Of a DNA stretch of 64,000 nucleotides, positions 34,663-43,416 are shown one piece after another. The number at the start of each line of letters is the position of its first letter. Positions within the stretch are counted from its first letter, which is position 1. The notes under the pieces were generated by a model, which saw only the letters and a list, made by a program, of their open reading frames with translations, ran no database searches and was not told where the DNA came from. Location: assembly GCF_000307875.1 (NCBI RefSeq), contig NZ_AJLS01000124.1, forward strand, positions 1-64,000, given 5' to 3'. Origin of the DNA: Neobacillus bataviensis LMG 21833 (lineage in GTDB: Bacteria > Bacillota > Bacilli > Bacillales > Cytobacillaceae). Made by a program: the position numbers and the translations under genes.

Positions 34663-34727
34663 TGAAAACGATTGCAAGAAAAATATTAATAATTTGAATT
34701 GACAGAAAAATATAATTATATTATTAT
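34663..34727 (+). promoter_or_regulatory. sigma-A promoter with upstream cre site
   Basis: TTGACA (34699-34704), 17-bp spacer and TATTAT (34722-34727) precede the transporter/amidohydrolase operon. TGAAAACGATTGCA (34663-34676) fits the looser cre consensus TGNAANCGNWWNCA and lies upstream of the -35 box, a position where CcpA can either activate or repress. Confidence 0.65.
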
Positions 34728-34790
34728 CTTAATATAAATTAATCCTTCGTGACACGAAAAATAGATACTCATAGAAAGAAGGTAAACTAT

Positions 34791-35996
34791 ATGTCGCAAA
34801 TGCTAGCTTTAGTCATTGTCGTTCTTATACTATTAATCGGAGACTGGGTGGCGATTCGAACAAAAGCCTGGGTGCCATCGATCTTTATCTCAGCCGTTTT
34901 ATTTCTGATCGGATATTGGACATTCTTTCCAAAGGAAATTGTTTCAGTAGCAGGTATACCACCGGTTGTAGCCACCATGCTGATGTACTTACTTATTACA
35001 AATATGGGAACACTGCTGTCTTTAAAGGAATTGAAAGAACAATGGAAGACTATTGTCATTGCCCTTTCTGGGATTTTAGGGATTATTGTCCTGTTATTCG
35101 GGATTGGAACCTTCATTTACGGCTTTGAAACAATCATTGTCGCCATTCCACCTTTGGTTGGTGGTGTAGTTTCGGCATTAATCATGTCGGAAGGAGCAAA
35201 GGAAGCTGGCCTCGCATCCCTATCCGTGTTTGCTATCGTCATCTACGTTATGCAGGGGTTTGCAGGATACCCGCTTACCTCAATCATGTTGAAAAAAGAA
35301 GGGAAAAGACTTCTTGCTCAGTATCGTCAGGGTGAAATAGCATTAAAAGCCCATCCCGAAGCGGCTGCAGAAGTAGCTGCTTCAGTTGAATCAACTCAGC
35401 ATGAGCTTAAACTTTTTAAAAAGCTGCCTGAAAAATATAACACGGAGTACTTTAAGTTTTTTAGACTGGCCATAGTTGCGTTTCTTGCCTATCTTATTTC
35501 AACACTATTGGCACCTGTTGTCTCGGTTAGCCCGTTTGTTCTCTGCTTATTGTTTGGGATTATTGCAAAAAGCGTTGGTTTTCTGGAAAAGCAGGTTCTT
35601 CAAAAAGCAAATGCTTTTGGTTTTGCCTTAATGGGTCTTATGCTATTTGTGTTTGACGGGTTAAAACAAGCGACACCAAGCATGATGCTAGAAATTATTT
35701 ATCCGCTTGTGGGGATAATTGTGATCGGTGTTATCGGTATGTATATTTTCTCCATTATCGCAGGTAAAATCCTAAAGGTAAGCAAAGAAATGGCATTCGC
35801 GGTATCGTTAACGGCCTTATATGGATTTCCAGCTGACTACATCATCACAAACGAAGTAATCAAATCATTAACAAATGATGAGAAAGAAAAAGAAATGCTG
35901 ACAAGCCGTATGCTGCCGCCAATGCTGGTCGGCGGGTTCATCACTGTTACAATTGTATCGGTTATACTAGCAGGTATCTTTGTGAAATTCTTGTAA
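34791..35996 (+). CDS. polytopic membrane protein, predicted carrier for amino-acid-like amides
   Basis: This 401-residue protein has about 10-12 hydrophobic segments arranged as two halves around a hydrophilic loop (about 178-222, rich in Glu, Lys and Ala). Small-residue and Pro-rich turns such as PPLVGGVVSALIMSEGAKEAG recall GltS-like sodium/solute symporters. I do not recognise the exact family. ATG 34791 follows AGAAGG; the upstream GTG 34749 adds only charged residues. Two M20 amidohydrolases follow directly, so it probably imports an N-acyl or N-carbamoyl amino acid or a related amide. Confidence 0.6.
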   Translation: MSQMLALVIVVLILLIGDWVAIRTKAWVPSIFISAVLFLIGYWTFFPKEIVSVAGIPPVVATMLMYLLITNMGTLLSLKELKEQWKTIVIALSGILGIIVLLFGIGTFIYGFETIIVAIPPLVGGVVSALIMSEGAKEAGLASLSVFAIVIYVMQGFAGYPLTSIMLKKEGKRLLAQYRQGEIALKAHPEAAAEVAASVESTQHELKLFKKLPEKYNTEYFKFFRLAIVAFLAYLISTLLAPVVSVSPFVLCLLFGIIAKSVGFLEKQVLQKANAFGFALMGLMLFVFDGLKQATPSMMLEIIYPLVGIIVIGVIGMYIFSIIAGKILKVSKEMAFAVSLTALYGFPADYIITNEVIKSLTNDEKEKEMLTSRMLPPMLVGGFITVTIVSVILAGIFVKFL

Positions 35997-36013
35997 CTAA
36001 AGAGGCGATTTGA

Positions 36014-37243
36014 ATGGAAACCCTACAAAAACGAATTGAAGAACATATAAACAAATTAAGTCAATTTACAGCCACGCCTGGAAAAGGGACAACGAGGCTG
36101 ACCTATAGTAAAGAAGACAGACAGGCGCGGGACTATATTATTGAAAAAATGAAGGAATACGGATTAACCGTTCGTGAAGATGGTTTTGGCAATATCTTCG
36201 GAAAGCTGGAGGGTATGCTGAGGGATGCGCCGAGCGTTCTAATCGGTTCCCATTTTGACTCTGTCCCAAATGGAGGATCTTATGACGGCCCTGCAGGAGT
36301 TGTGGCAGGGCTGGAAGTAGCCGCTCTTTTTGCCGAAAATCAAATCAAACCCAAATTCCCGCTAGAGGTGATTGCCTTAATTGAAGAAGAGGGAGCACGA
36401 TTCGGCGGCGGGTTGATGGGTTCAAGAGGCATTACCGGGCTTTTGGGTGAGGAAGATTTTAAAAAGTTAAAAGATAAAGATGGGATCACTACAGAAGAAG
36501 CGATGGTGAAAATCGGACTGGATCCATCACTTCCTAAAAAAAGGGATCCGAAAACGATCAAGGCATTCCTGGAGCTGCATATCGAGCAGGGGCCGATTCT
36601 TGAGGAAAAAAATATTCCAATTGGCGTAGTTGAGGCCATTGTCGGGCTGACCCAATTTGAAATAACCGTTGAAGGGCAGGCAGGACATGCAGGTACCACA
36701 CCGATGGATCGCCGGTCGGATGCACTTGTTGCCGCTGCTAAGATGATTGCGCAATTTCCTGATCTTGCAATTGAAGAAGGGGAAGGAACGGTAATGACAA
36801 CGGGACAGCTGAACGTTTTTCCGAACGGCGCCAATGTCATCCCGAAGAAGACCGTTTTTACAGTTGATATACGGTCTGGGAAGGAAGAACATATCCAGAA
36901 TGTCATTAGAAAAATGAATGATTTAATAGAATCATATAGTACTGATGGTATGAAGATTTCGGCTGAACAGCAGTTATATATGCAGCCAAAAGCCATGAAC
37001 CAGGAAATTGTAGCTTTATTTAAACAAACGAGCAGCAAATTGGAAAAGCCGTTTTGTTCAATAAACAGCGGGGCTGGCCATGATGCGATGGTCTTTTCCG
37101 ATTTTACGAATGTAGGAATGCTGTTTATTCCAAGTAAGGATGGCCTAAGTCATTGTCCGGAGGAATGGTCAGATTCCAAGCATATCGCAAATGCCGTACA
37201 AATATTTTTTGAAACAGCTAAGAAATTAACGGAGGCGGAATAA
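36014..37243 (+). CDS. M20 amidase, N-carbamoyl-L-amino acid hydrolase / allantoate amidohydrolase type
   Basis: This 409-residue two-domain metallo-amidohydrolase has metal-binding blocks GSHFDSVPNGGSYDGPAG (about 78-95), EEEGARFGGGLMGSR (about 123-137) and ELHIEQGPILE (about 187-197), with His in SGAGHDAM and SHCPEEW near the end. These match the HyuC/AllC/UAH group, which removes carbamoyl or ureido groups. The substrate could be a carbamoyl amino acid, an ureidoglycolate-like compound or allantoate; no hydantoinase or other purine-catabolic gene is near. Its stop lies 1 bp before the next ATG, and the GGAGG of that gene is inside it. Confidence 0.82.
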   Translation: METLQKRIEEHINKLSQFTATPGKGTTRLTYSKEDRQARDYIIEKMKEYGLTVREDGFGNIFGKLEGMLRDAPSVLIGSHFDSVPNGGSYDGPAGVVAGLEVAALFAENQIKPKFPLEVIALIEEEGARFGGGLMGSRGITGLLGEEDFKKLKDKDGITTEEAMVKIGLDPSLPKKRDPKTIKAFLELHIEQGPILEEKNIPIGVVEAIVGLTQFEITVEGQAGHAGTTPMDRRSDALVAAAKMIAQFPDLAIEEGEGTVMTTGQLNVFPNGANVIPKKTVFTVDIRSGKEEHIQNVIRKMNDLIESYSTDGMKISAEQQLYMQPKAMNQEIVALFKQTSSKLEKPFCSINSGAGHDAMVFSDFTNVGMLFIPSKDGLSHCPEEWSDSKHIANAVQIFFETAKKLTEAE

Positions 37244-37244
37244 C

Positions 37245-38420
37245 ATGATTAACGAAAAAATAAAACAAGCGATTGAACAATATAGTGAGGAATTAACAGC
37301 CATTCGGAGGAAGCTTCATAGTGAGCCTGAGTTATCTTGGGAGGAAGTGAATACAACCAATTTTGTTTGCGATTATCTCGACCAATTGGGAATCTCGTAT
37401 AGAAAAGCGGAGCCGACAGGTGTGATCGCCGAAATTAAAGGCGGCAAGCCAGGGAAAACAGTCGCCTTAAGAGGGGATATGGATGCCCTTTCCGTCGAGG
37501 AACTAAATAAGGACTTACCATACGCATCAAAAACGGAAGGGAAAATGCATGCATGTGGACATGACTCTCATACCGCCATGCTGATGATTGCTGCCAAAGC
37601 TTTAAATGGAATAAAAGATGATATTCCCGGCAATGTCCGGTTACTGTTCCAGCCAGCTGAAGAAGTAGCGGAAGGTGCGAAAGCGTTGGTGAAGCAAGGG
37701 GCTGTTGAAGGAGTGGATAACGTTTTCGGTATTCATATTTGGTCGCAAATGCCGACAAACAAGGTTTCTTGTCCAGTGGGACCAACATTCGCATCTGCTG
37801 ATCTTTTTACAGTAACGTTTAAAGGAAGAGGCGGCCACGGCGCAATGCCGCATGCTTGTATCGATGCAGCGATTGTGGCCTCTTCGTTTGTGATGAATGT
37901 GCAAGCAATCGTCTCGAGAACGGTAGATACGCTGAATCCAGCAGTTCTAACTGTTGGAAAAATGGTGGTCGGTACCCGCTTTAATGTCATCGCTGAGAAT
38001 GCCGTCATTGAAGGAACAGTCCGCTGCTTTGATCCTAAAACAAGGGATCATATTGAAACACAGCTCAAGCATTATGCAGAACAGGTCGCGGCTATGTACG
38101 GTGCAACGGCAAAAGTAGACTATATTCACGGTACCCAGGCTGTTAATAACGATGAGTACAGTGCTAAATTGGTCCAAAAGGTGGCTGCAGAGGCCTTTGG
38201 TGAAGATGCTGTCTATTTTGAAAAGCCGACAATGGGCGGGGAGGATTTCAGCGAATATATGGCATTAGTACCTGGCAGTTTTGCTCTTGTGGGTAGTGGT
38301 AATCCTGAAAAAGATACAGAATGGGCGCATCATCATGGTAAATTCAACATCGACGAAGATGCACTCGTTACCGGAGCGGAACTTTATGCACAGTATGCTT
38401 GGGCGTACTTAAATGAATAA
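37245..38420 (+). CDS. M20 family amidohydrolase, aminoacylase/hippurate hydrolase type
   Basis: This 391-residue zinc amidohydrolase of the HipO/IAA-amino acid hydrolase/AmaA group shows LRGDMDALSVEE, MHACGHDSHTAML, LFQPAEEVAEGAKAL and a C-terminal MGGEDFSEY with His pairs (EWAHHHGKF). The dimerisation insert GRGGHGAMPH is present. It would cleave an N-acyl amino acid to the free amino acid and acid. It is translationally coupled to the carbamoylase-like gene, so the two probably act on one set of amides brought in by the carrier at 34791. N-acyl conjugates of aromatic acids are one possibility. A terminator follows. Confidence 0.83.
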   Translation: MINEKIKQAIEQYSEELTAIRRKLHSEPELSWEEVNTTNFVCDYLDQLGISYRKAEPTGVIAEIKGGKPGKTVALRGDMDALSVEELNKDLPYASKTEGKMHACGHDSHTAMLMIAAKALNGIKDDIPGNVRLLFQPAEEVAEGAKALVKQGAVEGVDNVFGIHIWSQMPTNKVSCPVGPTFASADLFTVTFKGRGGHGAMPHACIDAAIVASSFVMNVQAIVSRTVDTLNPAVLTVGKMVVGTRFNVIAENAVIEGTVRCFDPKTRDHIETQLKHYAEQVAAMYGATAKVDYIHGTQAVNNDEYSAKLVQKVAAEAFGEDAVYFEKPTMGGEDFSEYMALVPGSFALVGSGNPEKDTEWAHHHGKFNIDEDALVTGAELYAQYAWAYLNE

Positions 38421-38433
38421 TATTTGGGTTGAG

Positions 38434-38472
38434 AGAGGCTGTTCTAACTTCGGTTAGGGCAGTCTCTTTTTA
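38434..38472 (+). terminator. terminator after the M20 genes
   Basis: A 15-bp stem with G-U pairs, a TTCG tetraloop (38449-38452) and T5 after the right arm (38453-38467). Confidence 0.85.
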
Positions 38473-38480
38473 ATGATTCG

Positions 38481-38575
38481 CTGATAAAATTGAAAAATCG
38501 CCAATATAGTGGGTGGATTCGCTGATAAAATGGAAAATCCGCTGATAAACTTAGGAAATTCGCCGATATATCAGA
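38481..38575. repeat. degenerate 20-21-bp tandem repeat, five copies
   Basis: GC(T/C)GATA or GCCAATA cores start at 38481, 38501, 38522, 38542 and 38563, steps of 20, 21, 20 and 21 bp, each preceded by (A/T)TTC or ATC. It lies between the M20 terminator and the Pho box of the phn locus. It is similar in style to the 21-bp array at 25502. Confidence 0.65.
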
Positions 38576-38619
38576 TTAGCTCCAAAAAAAGATGGAGGGA
38601 TCTTTCACTATTTTACGAC

Positions 38620-38658
38620 TTTATAATGTTTTAACAATATTTTTACACTGGATTAACC
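38620..38658 (+). promoter_or_regulatory. Pho box (PhoP binding repeats) before the phn locus
   Basis: TTAACA (38631), TTTACA (38642) and TTAACC (38653) repeat exactly every 11 bp, and a weaker TTTATA sits one step upstream (38620). This is the PhoP~P site design of Bacillus: TTAACA-like direct repeats with N5 spacers. It lies 64 bp before the first phn gene. Confidence 0.75.
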
Positions 38659-38721
38659 TATTCACCAAGGTATCAAGTTAAGCTTAATATGAAAAGAATG
38701 CCAGTTGGAATGGGGGAAGCT

Positions 38722-39609
38722 ATGATGAAAGTTGATTTGCACTGCCACACAAATATCTCAGATTGTTCTTTTTCCTTTGAAGAGATTGTTCAGTTTGCGC
38801 TGAAGGAAAAGGTAAGCCATCTAGCCATCACAAACCATGACACAACAAAAGGGCTGGAGGAAATGACTGTCCTCGGGAAGGAAAAAGGAATCGAAATCAT
38901 TCCGGGTATAGAAATATCAGCCTATGACTTTAAGAGAAATCGAAGAATCCATGTTCTAGGTTACTTAATTGAACCTGGACATTCCTCCATTCAAGACCTT
39001 TGTGAACCGCTCCTTACAGAACGCCATCAGGCTTCTTACCTCATGGTTCAACATTTAATAGAAGCAGGCTATTCTATTTCATGGGAGCAGGTAGAACAAA
39101 ATGCAGCAGGCGGAACGGGTGTCTACAAGCAGCACATCATGCATGCCTTAATCGATAATGGTTATACCGATTCCATCTATGGAGACCTATATAAGAAGTT
39201 ATTCTCTCGCGGCCAAAATGGTGAGGCACCAGGAATTGCGTTTGTTCCTGTCAAGTATGTCGATGCACGATCAGCCATTCAGGTGATTCTTCAAGCTGGA
39301 GGAGTTCCGGTTCTTGCACACCCTGGCCAATACAAAAGTTTTGAGGCTGTACCGGAGCTTGTGGAAGCAGGACTCCAAGGAATTGAAGTATGGCACCCGC
39401 TTCATACAAGAATGGATGTGGAAAGAGCGAAACAATTCGCCGCAGAATATGACCTAATTACGACCGGAGGCACCGATTTTCATGGATTTTATGGTGAAAA
39501 TGAAGTGGTACTTGGCTCGGAAGATCCGGGAAAAAAGGCAATCGAGGGATTAAAGAAACGGAAAGAAGTCTTGTCATTCCAAACTTTAGTCGAAAAGGGA
39601 AGGATGTAA
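38722..39609 (+). CDS. PHP-domain phosphoesterase, PhnPP-like
   Basis: This 295-residue PHP-superfamily protein has metal ligands in DLHCHTNISD (near the N-terminus), ITNHDT, PGIEIS, LAHPGQY and GGTDFHGFYG. PHP proteins in C-P lyase loci (e.g. Eggerthella PhnPP) hydrolyse the 5-phosphoribosyl 1,2-cyclic phosphate made by PhnJ. No phnP or phnN was found in this locus, so it probably fills that step. ATG 38722 follows GGGGGAAG; 38725 is also possible, and the earlier in-frame ATGs are less likely. The next gene starts at the base after its stop codon. Confidence 0.75.
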   Translation: MMKVDLHCHTNISDCSFSFEEIVQFALKEKVSHLAITNHDTTKGLEEMTVLGKEKGIEIIPGIEISAYDFKRNRRIHVLGYLIEPGHSSIQDLCEPLLTERHQASYLMVQHLIEAGYSISWEQVEQNAAGGTGVYKQHIMHALIDNGYTDSIYGDLYKKLFSRGQNGEAPGIAFVPVKYVDARSAIQVILQAGGVPVLAHPGQYKSFEAVPELVEAGLQGIEVWHPLHTRMDVERAKQFAAEYDLITTGGTDFHGFYGENEVVLGSEDPGKKAIEGLKKRKEVLSFQTLVEKGRM

Positions 39610-40245
39610 ATGAACTTTATCCATCAGCCTAAAAAGGAGAAAATCCAGTTGTCCAAGCCTATCGTTGATCCAACTAGTCATATCGTCAATACTTACGCAG
39701 GAAACTGGACATCCATTGGCCCTGCCAATAAAATTATTGAATCAAAAATAGGGGATTACACGTATACCATGGATGATGTAACAATCAATTATGCCGAAAT
39801 TGGCAAGTATTGCTCGATTGCTTCCCATGTCTGCATCAATCCTGTCCATCACCCAATGGACCGTGTGACACAGCACCACATGACCTACCGTCGAATTGCT
39901 TATCGATTTGCTGACACAGATGATGAGGAGATTTTTAACTGGAGACGGGTAAATCGTGTCACGATAGGCCATGATGTGTGGATTGGGCATGGGGCCATTA
40001 TCATGAAAGGTGTAAAAATTGGAAATGGAGCAGTCATCGCTTCCGGGGCTGTTGTGACAAAAGATGTCAAGCCATACACCATTGTTGGCGGAGTCCCAGC
40101 CCAACTAATAAAGGAGCGATTTTCAAGAGGGGTTGCAGAAAAATTGCAGCTCATTGCCTGGTGGAATTGGCCGCGAGAAGTGATGGAAGAGCGATTTTAT
40201 GAACTAAATGATTTGGAAATGTTCCTTGAGAAATATGGGCAATAG
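39610..40245 (+). CDS. phosphonate-locus hexapeptide-repeat transferase
   Basis: This 211-residue left-handed beta-helix acyltransferase belongs to the group regularly found with phn genes. The hexapeptide repeats are clear: IGDYTYTMDDVTIN, IGKYCSIASHVCI, VTIGHDVWIGHGAIIM, IGNGAVIASGAVVTKD, PYTIVGGVPAQ. The catalytic-type histidine region is PVHHPMDRVT. Its role is thought to be N-acetylation of aminophosphonates or intermediates, comparable to PhnO, but this is not firmly established. ATG 39610 directly follows the stop of the PHP gene. Confidence 0.8.
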   Translation: MNFIHQPKKEKIQLSKPIVDPTSHIVNTYAGNWTSIGPANKIIESKIGDYTYTMDDVTINYAEIGKYCSIASHVCINPVHHPMDRVTQHHMTYRRIAYRFADTDDEEIFNWRRVNRVTIGHDVWIGHGAIIMKGVKIGNGAVIASGAVVTKDVKPYTIVGGVPAQLIKERFSRGVAEKLQLIAWWNWPREVMEERFYELNDLEMFLEKYGQ

Positions 40246-40367
40246 GATAGCCAGATATGCGGCTGCAGGCGGTGCTGCCGAAAAAGGTATACCGTCTTTT
40301 TTCAATTATCCCTTTATAAAGCTGCTTTGAAATACTAAAGAAGAACTAAGCTTTCGGAGGGATGGTT

Positions 40368-41069
40368 ATGGTAGACGAAATGTTGATTGTTGATGAAATG
40401 ATTGCAGATATTCAATCAGGAAAATATGAACAGGAGGAGAAGCTTCCTTCGGAAAATGAGCTGGCAGATCAGTATTTGGTTCCAAGAATAACGATACGGA
40501 AGGCGTATGAAAGGCTGCAGGAGCTTGGGTATATTTATTCCAAACAAGGGAAAGGGAGCTTTGTGAAAGACAGAAAAAAACAAATTCCTCTCATGCTTTC
40601 CGGTAATGTTTCCTTCAGCAAAAAAATGAGCGAAATGGGCTATCCTTTTGAAACTAGAGCCATTTTCTGTGAGAAAACCGATTATAATAAGGGGATTTTC
40701 CAGTTTTTAGGCGTTGATAAGATGGACAAAGTATTTAAAATCGGCAGGCTTAGGCTGGTAGATCAAACACCGGTAGCCTTACATATTTCTTTTGTGGCTC
40801 AATCGGTGTTTCAAGATATCGAAGCTGAGGGACGGGATATTACGTCGATGTTTGATTATTATCATAAAAGAGGGTTTTCGGAATTTACTTCAGCTTCCAG
40901 TACTTTAAGCGTGAAGTTCCCAAGTAAATTTGAAAGGGAGGTTCTTGGCTGCTCGAGCTTGGTACCGTTGTTAGTTTTAGAATCTGGTTGCTTGGATCAG
41001 GTAACAGGAACTGTATTGGAATGTACAAAAATTATCTATCGAAGTGATCGATTCACTTATGGCATATAA
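40368..41069 (+). CDS. phnF: GntR/HutC-family regulator, PhnF-like
   Basis: This 233-residue regulator has an N-terminal winged helix (QEEKLPSENELADQY ... ITIRKAYERLQELGYI) and a C-terminal UTRA ligand domain (ALHISFVAQSVF, ending LECTKIIYRSDRF). It sits between the two halves of the phn locus as PhnF does in other bacteria. ATG 40368 has GGAGGG 6 nt upstream; ATG 40362 abuts that site and is rejected. It probably senses a phosphonate or intermediate and adds local control to the Pho regulation. A terminator overlaps its stop codon, so phnG onward has its own promoter. Confidence 0.78.
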   Translation: MVDEMLIVDEMIADIQSGKYEQEEKLPSENELADQYLVPRITIRKAYERLQELGYIYSKQGKGSFVKDRKKQIPLMLSGNVSFSKKMSEMGYPFETRAIFCEKTDYNKGIFQFLGVDKMDKVFKIGRLRLVDQTPVALHISFVAQSVFQDIEAEGRDITSMFDYYHKRGFSEFTSASSTLSVKFPSKFEREVLGCSSLVPLLVLESGCLDQVTGTVLECTKIIYRSDRFTYGI

Positions 41070-41100
41070 CCAGCCAGCAGAAATGCTGGTTATTTTTTTT
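41066..41100 (+). terminator. terminator after phnF-like gene
   Basis: ATAACCAGC (41066-41074, including the stop codon) and GCTGGTTAT (41085-41093) with T7 following. Confidence 0.85.
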
Positions 41101-41124
41101 GCAACAAAAGCGTTCAAACAATTA

Positions 41125-41172
41125 TTTACACGTGGTTAACAATACCTTATCACTTTTAACAGTCTCTTAACA
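41125..41172 (+). promoter_or_regulatory. double Pho box before phnG
   Basis: TTTACA (41125), TTAACA (41136), TTAACA (41156) and TTAACA (41167): two pairs, each with 11-bp spacing, the pairs 20 bp apart. This matches PhoP dimer sites and lies 63 bp before phnG. Confidence 0.8.
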
Positions 41173-41235
41173 TTCACCAGCTTGGCAACAAGGTACATTG
41201 GAAATAAGAAATCTATTAAAAACGGAGGCAGGCTG

Positions 41236-41661
41236 ATGAAAAGAAAAAGAAGAACAGAGATTTTAATCAACGGTTCTAAAAAACTGGCAGCCGCAATGGC
41301 AAACGAAATACTAGAAAACTATATAGCCTCAATGATGGAGGAGCCGAATGATGGACTCGTCATGGTGAAAGTTAGAGAATCCGCCAAGAAAAGCCTCTTC
41401 TATATAGGTGAAGTTTTTGTTACGGAATGCAAAGTTAGCATTCATGATTCGTTGGGTATTGGGGTGGTGACCGGGCACGAGAAAGAGCTTGCCTATCAAT
41501 TAGCTGTCATTGATGCAGCCTATACAGCCGGACTGAAAGAAACGGAAAGCTGGGAGAAACTGCTGTTGCAGGAAGAGAAAAAGATTGCCATGGATCGTGC
41601 CGACAAATTGAAACAGGTTCTGAATACAAAGGTAAGCTTTGAAACAATGGATACGGAATAA
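41236..41661 (+). CDS. phnG: C-P lyase subunit PhnG
   Basis: This 141-residue protein is the first gene of the C-P lyase operon proper. With PhnH, PhnI and PhnJ it forms the core complex that transfers methylphosphonate-type substrates onto ribose. Family segments are present (VMVKVRESAKKSLFYIGEVFVTE split at about 42-64, GIGVVTGHEKELAYQLAVIDAAY split at about 76-98). ATG 41236 follows ACGGAGGCAGG; the upstream GTG/TTG extension is not conserved. It ends 10 bp before phnH. Confidence 0.85.
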   Translation: MKRKRRTEILINGSKKLAAAMANEILENYIASMMEEPNDGLVMVKVRESAKKSLFYIGEVFVTECKVSIHDSLGIGVVTGHEKELAYQLAVIDAAYTAGLKETESWEKLLLQEEKKIAMDRADKLKQVLNTKVSFETMDTE

Positions 41662-41671
41662 GGATGGTGAC

Positions 41672-42271
41672 ATGATGAAATTTGATTTAGTTCATGATAT
41701 ACAAAGGGCCTATCGCAAGGTAGTTGATTCGATTTCTAGACCGGGCTTGATTTCGACCCTGAAGGAGGAGACCGCCATGCTTGAGTTTCATACAGGCTGT
41801 TTTCCCTCAACAGAGGTTTTAGCCCTGATGCTTCTGGATATAGAAGTAACCTTTAAGGTGGTTTCAAAACGGGAAGAGAAAATAACTGGCATGTTGAATC
41901 AGTTAACCTATGCAAAAGCAGTAGAGGCTAATGAGGCTGACTTTATTTTTATCTTAAAGGATTATGATCGGAATCAACTTGAGACAGCAATTAAGTCAGC
42001 CAAGACTGGGAATCTCATGAATCCGAATGAATCAGCCATTCTGATTATTGAAACGGAAAGTGTCAGTACGGGCACTGACCTTGTTATGGCCGGCCCCGGG
42101 ATTGAAACAGAACAGGAAGCAAGTATTGATGGAGCTGATACATGGCTGGATATACGAGCTGAAAAAAATAAGGAATACCCGCTGGGAATTGACACCATTT
42201 TAACAGATACCAGCCATTCTATTCTTTGTTTGCCTAGAACCACTCAAATTAAGAAACGGGTGACAGTTTAA
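41672..42271 (+). CDS. phnH: C-P lyase subunit PhnH
   Basis: This 199-residue core subunit carries AYRKVVDSISRPG near the start, the family signature, then a Rossmann-like alpha/beta body ending GIDTILTDTSHSILCLPRTT. AAGGATGG precedes ATG 41672; ATG 41675 follows at once. Its stop TAA overlaps the phnI ATG by one base. Confidence 0.85.
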   Translation: MMKFDLVHDIQRAYRKVVDSISRPGLISTLKEETAMLEFHTGCFPSTEVLALMLLDIEVTFKVVSKREEKITGMLNQLTYAKAVEANEADFIFILKDYDRNQLETAIKSAKTGNLMNPNESAILIIETESVSTGTDLVMAGPGIETEQEASIDGADTWLDIRAEKNKEYPLGIDTILTDTSHSILCLPRTTQIKKRVTV

Positions 42272-43416
42272 TGGGATACGTTGCGGTAAAAGGCGGAACA
42301 CAGGCCATTGAAGAATCAATCAAGCGAATGAAATATGAAAGGTTAAAGCATGGAACCGTTCTGGGAATAGAAAAAATCGAAGCGGGAATGAGGGGGTTGA
42401 TTGACCAAGTGATGTCAGAAAGTAGCCTTTATTCACCGATACTTACTGCCATTGCCATCAAACAGGCGGAAGGGAATCCTGAAGAAGCTGTATTCCAGCT
42501 CAGGGCCTACAGGTCCACGCTGCCAAGAAAACATTACACCAGAATTGCCGATCCTGAGGAAATGGTAATCGAAAGAAGGATTTCAGCAAGTTTTAAAGAT
42601 ATACCAGGGGGGCAGGTTTTAGGGGCGACCACGGACTATACCCACCGTCTGCTGGATTTTGGTCTGGTTTCGGAAACAGATGAGGATGCTAGACGATGGC
42701 TCCATGACTATCAGCTTGAAAGCCTGCAGATTAGTGAGAGTAATCATACAGGGCGTTTTCCCAAAGTTCTTGACTATCTAAGAAAACAAGGGTTAATGGC
42801 AGAGTGCAGCCCTGATGACAGAGTGCCTGATGACGTCACAAAAAAAAGTCTGGAGTTCCCAAGTACTAGAAGCCAGCGCATGCAAATTTTAACACGCGGT
42901 CAGACCGGGGCTGTAACTTCGCTTGCTTATGCTGTTATTCGCGGGTATGGAGCCCTGCACCCAACCGTCGGTGAACTTCGTATCGGGAGCCAGCCGCTCT
43001 ATATTGATAATCCAGTGGATGAGTGGAAGGAAGATGAGGATTCCTATTATATTGGGGAAATCAAAGTGACAGAAGCGGAAATGCTGATTCCTGTGCCGAT
43101 TCAGAAGGGAAACGGGAAGGAAGAGATTGAGTTTGAAATTGGCTATGGCATTTGCTTTGGACAAAATGAAACAAAAGCCATCGCCATGGGAATTCTCGAT
43201 CATAGCCTTGAAAAAGGCAATGCCGAGTTTCCTACACAGGACGAGGAGTTTGTTCTTTACCACATTGATTCCGTGGAATCCACAGGTTTTATTTCACATC
43301 TGAAAATGCCGCATTATGTCACGTTCCAATCGAAGCTGGACAGTGTCAGAAAAACGAAAAAACAGGAAGAGTTGACGAACAGGGAGGAGACCGGCACAAA
43401 TGCAATTAAAATATAA
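42271..43416 (+). CDS. phnI: C-P lyase subunit PhnI
   Basis: This 381-residue catalytic subunit has been shown in E. coli, together with PhnG, PhnH and PhnL, to swap the adenine of a nucleotide for the phosphonate. Conserved segments include GYVAVKGGTQAIEES at the N-terminus, RRISASFKDIPGGQVLG, TDYTHRLLDFGL and RGQTGAVTSLAYAVIRG. It overlaps phnH by 1 bp and phnJ by 17 bp, the tight packing usual for this operon. Confidence 0.9.
   Translation: MGYVAVKGGTQAIEESIKRMKYERLKHGTVLGIEKIEAGMRGLIDQVMSESSLYSPILTAIAIKQAEGNPEEAVFQLRAYRSTLPRKHYTRIADPEEMVIERRISASFKDIPGGQVLGATTDYTHRLLDFGLVSETDEDARRWLHDYQLESLQISESNHTGRFPKVLDYLRKQGLMAECSPDDRVPDDVTKKSLEFPSTRSQRMQILTRGQTGAVTSLAYAVIRGYGALHPTVGELRIGSQPLYIDNPVDEWKEDEDSYYIGEIKVTEAEMLIPVPIQKGNGKEEIEFEIGYGICFGQNETKAIAMGILDHSLEKGNAEFPTQDEEFVLYHIDSVESTGFISHLKMPHYVTFQSKLDSVRKTKKQEELTNREETGTNAIKI

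Noticed and set aside
36340-37038. 232-codon open frame on the minus strand inside the carbamoylase-type gene
   Set aside because: It is a shadow of a gene with clear M20 motifs; it has no ribosome site and a Cys/Ser/Pro-rich composition typical of antisense frames.
40255-40305. GC-rich hairpin and AAAAAGGTATACCGTCTTTTT after the hexapeptide transferase
   Set aside because: The possible stems are broken or too weak to call a terminator with confidence.
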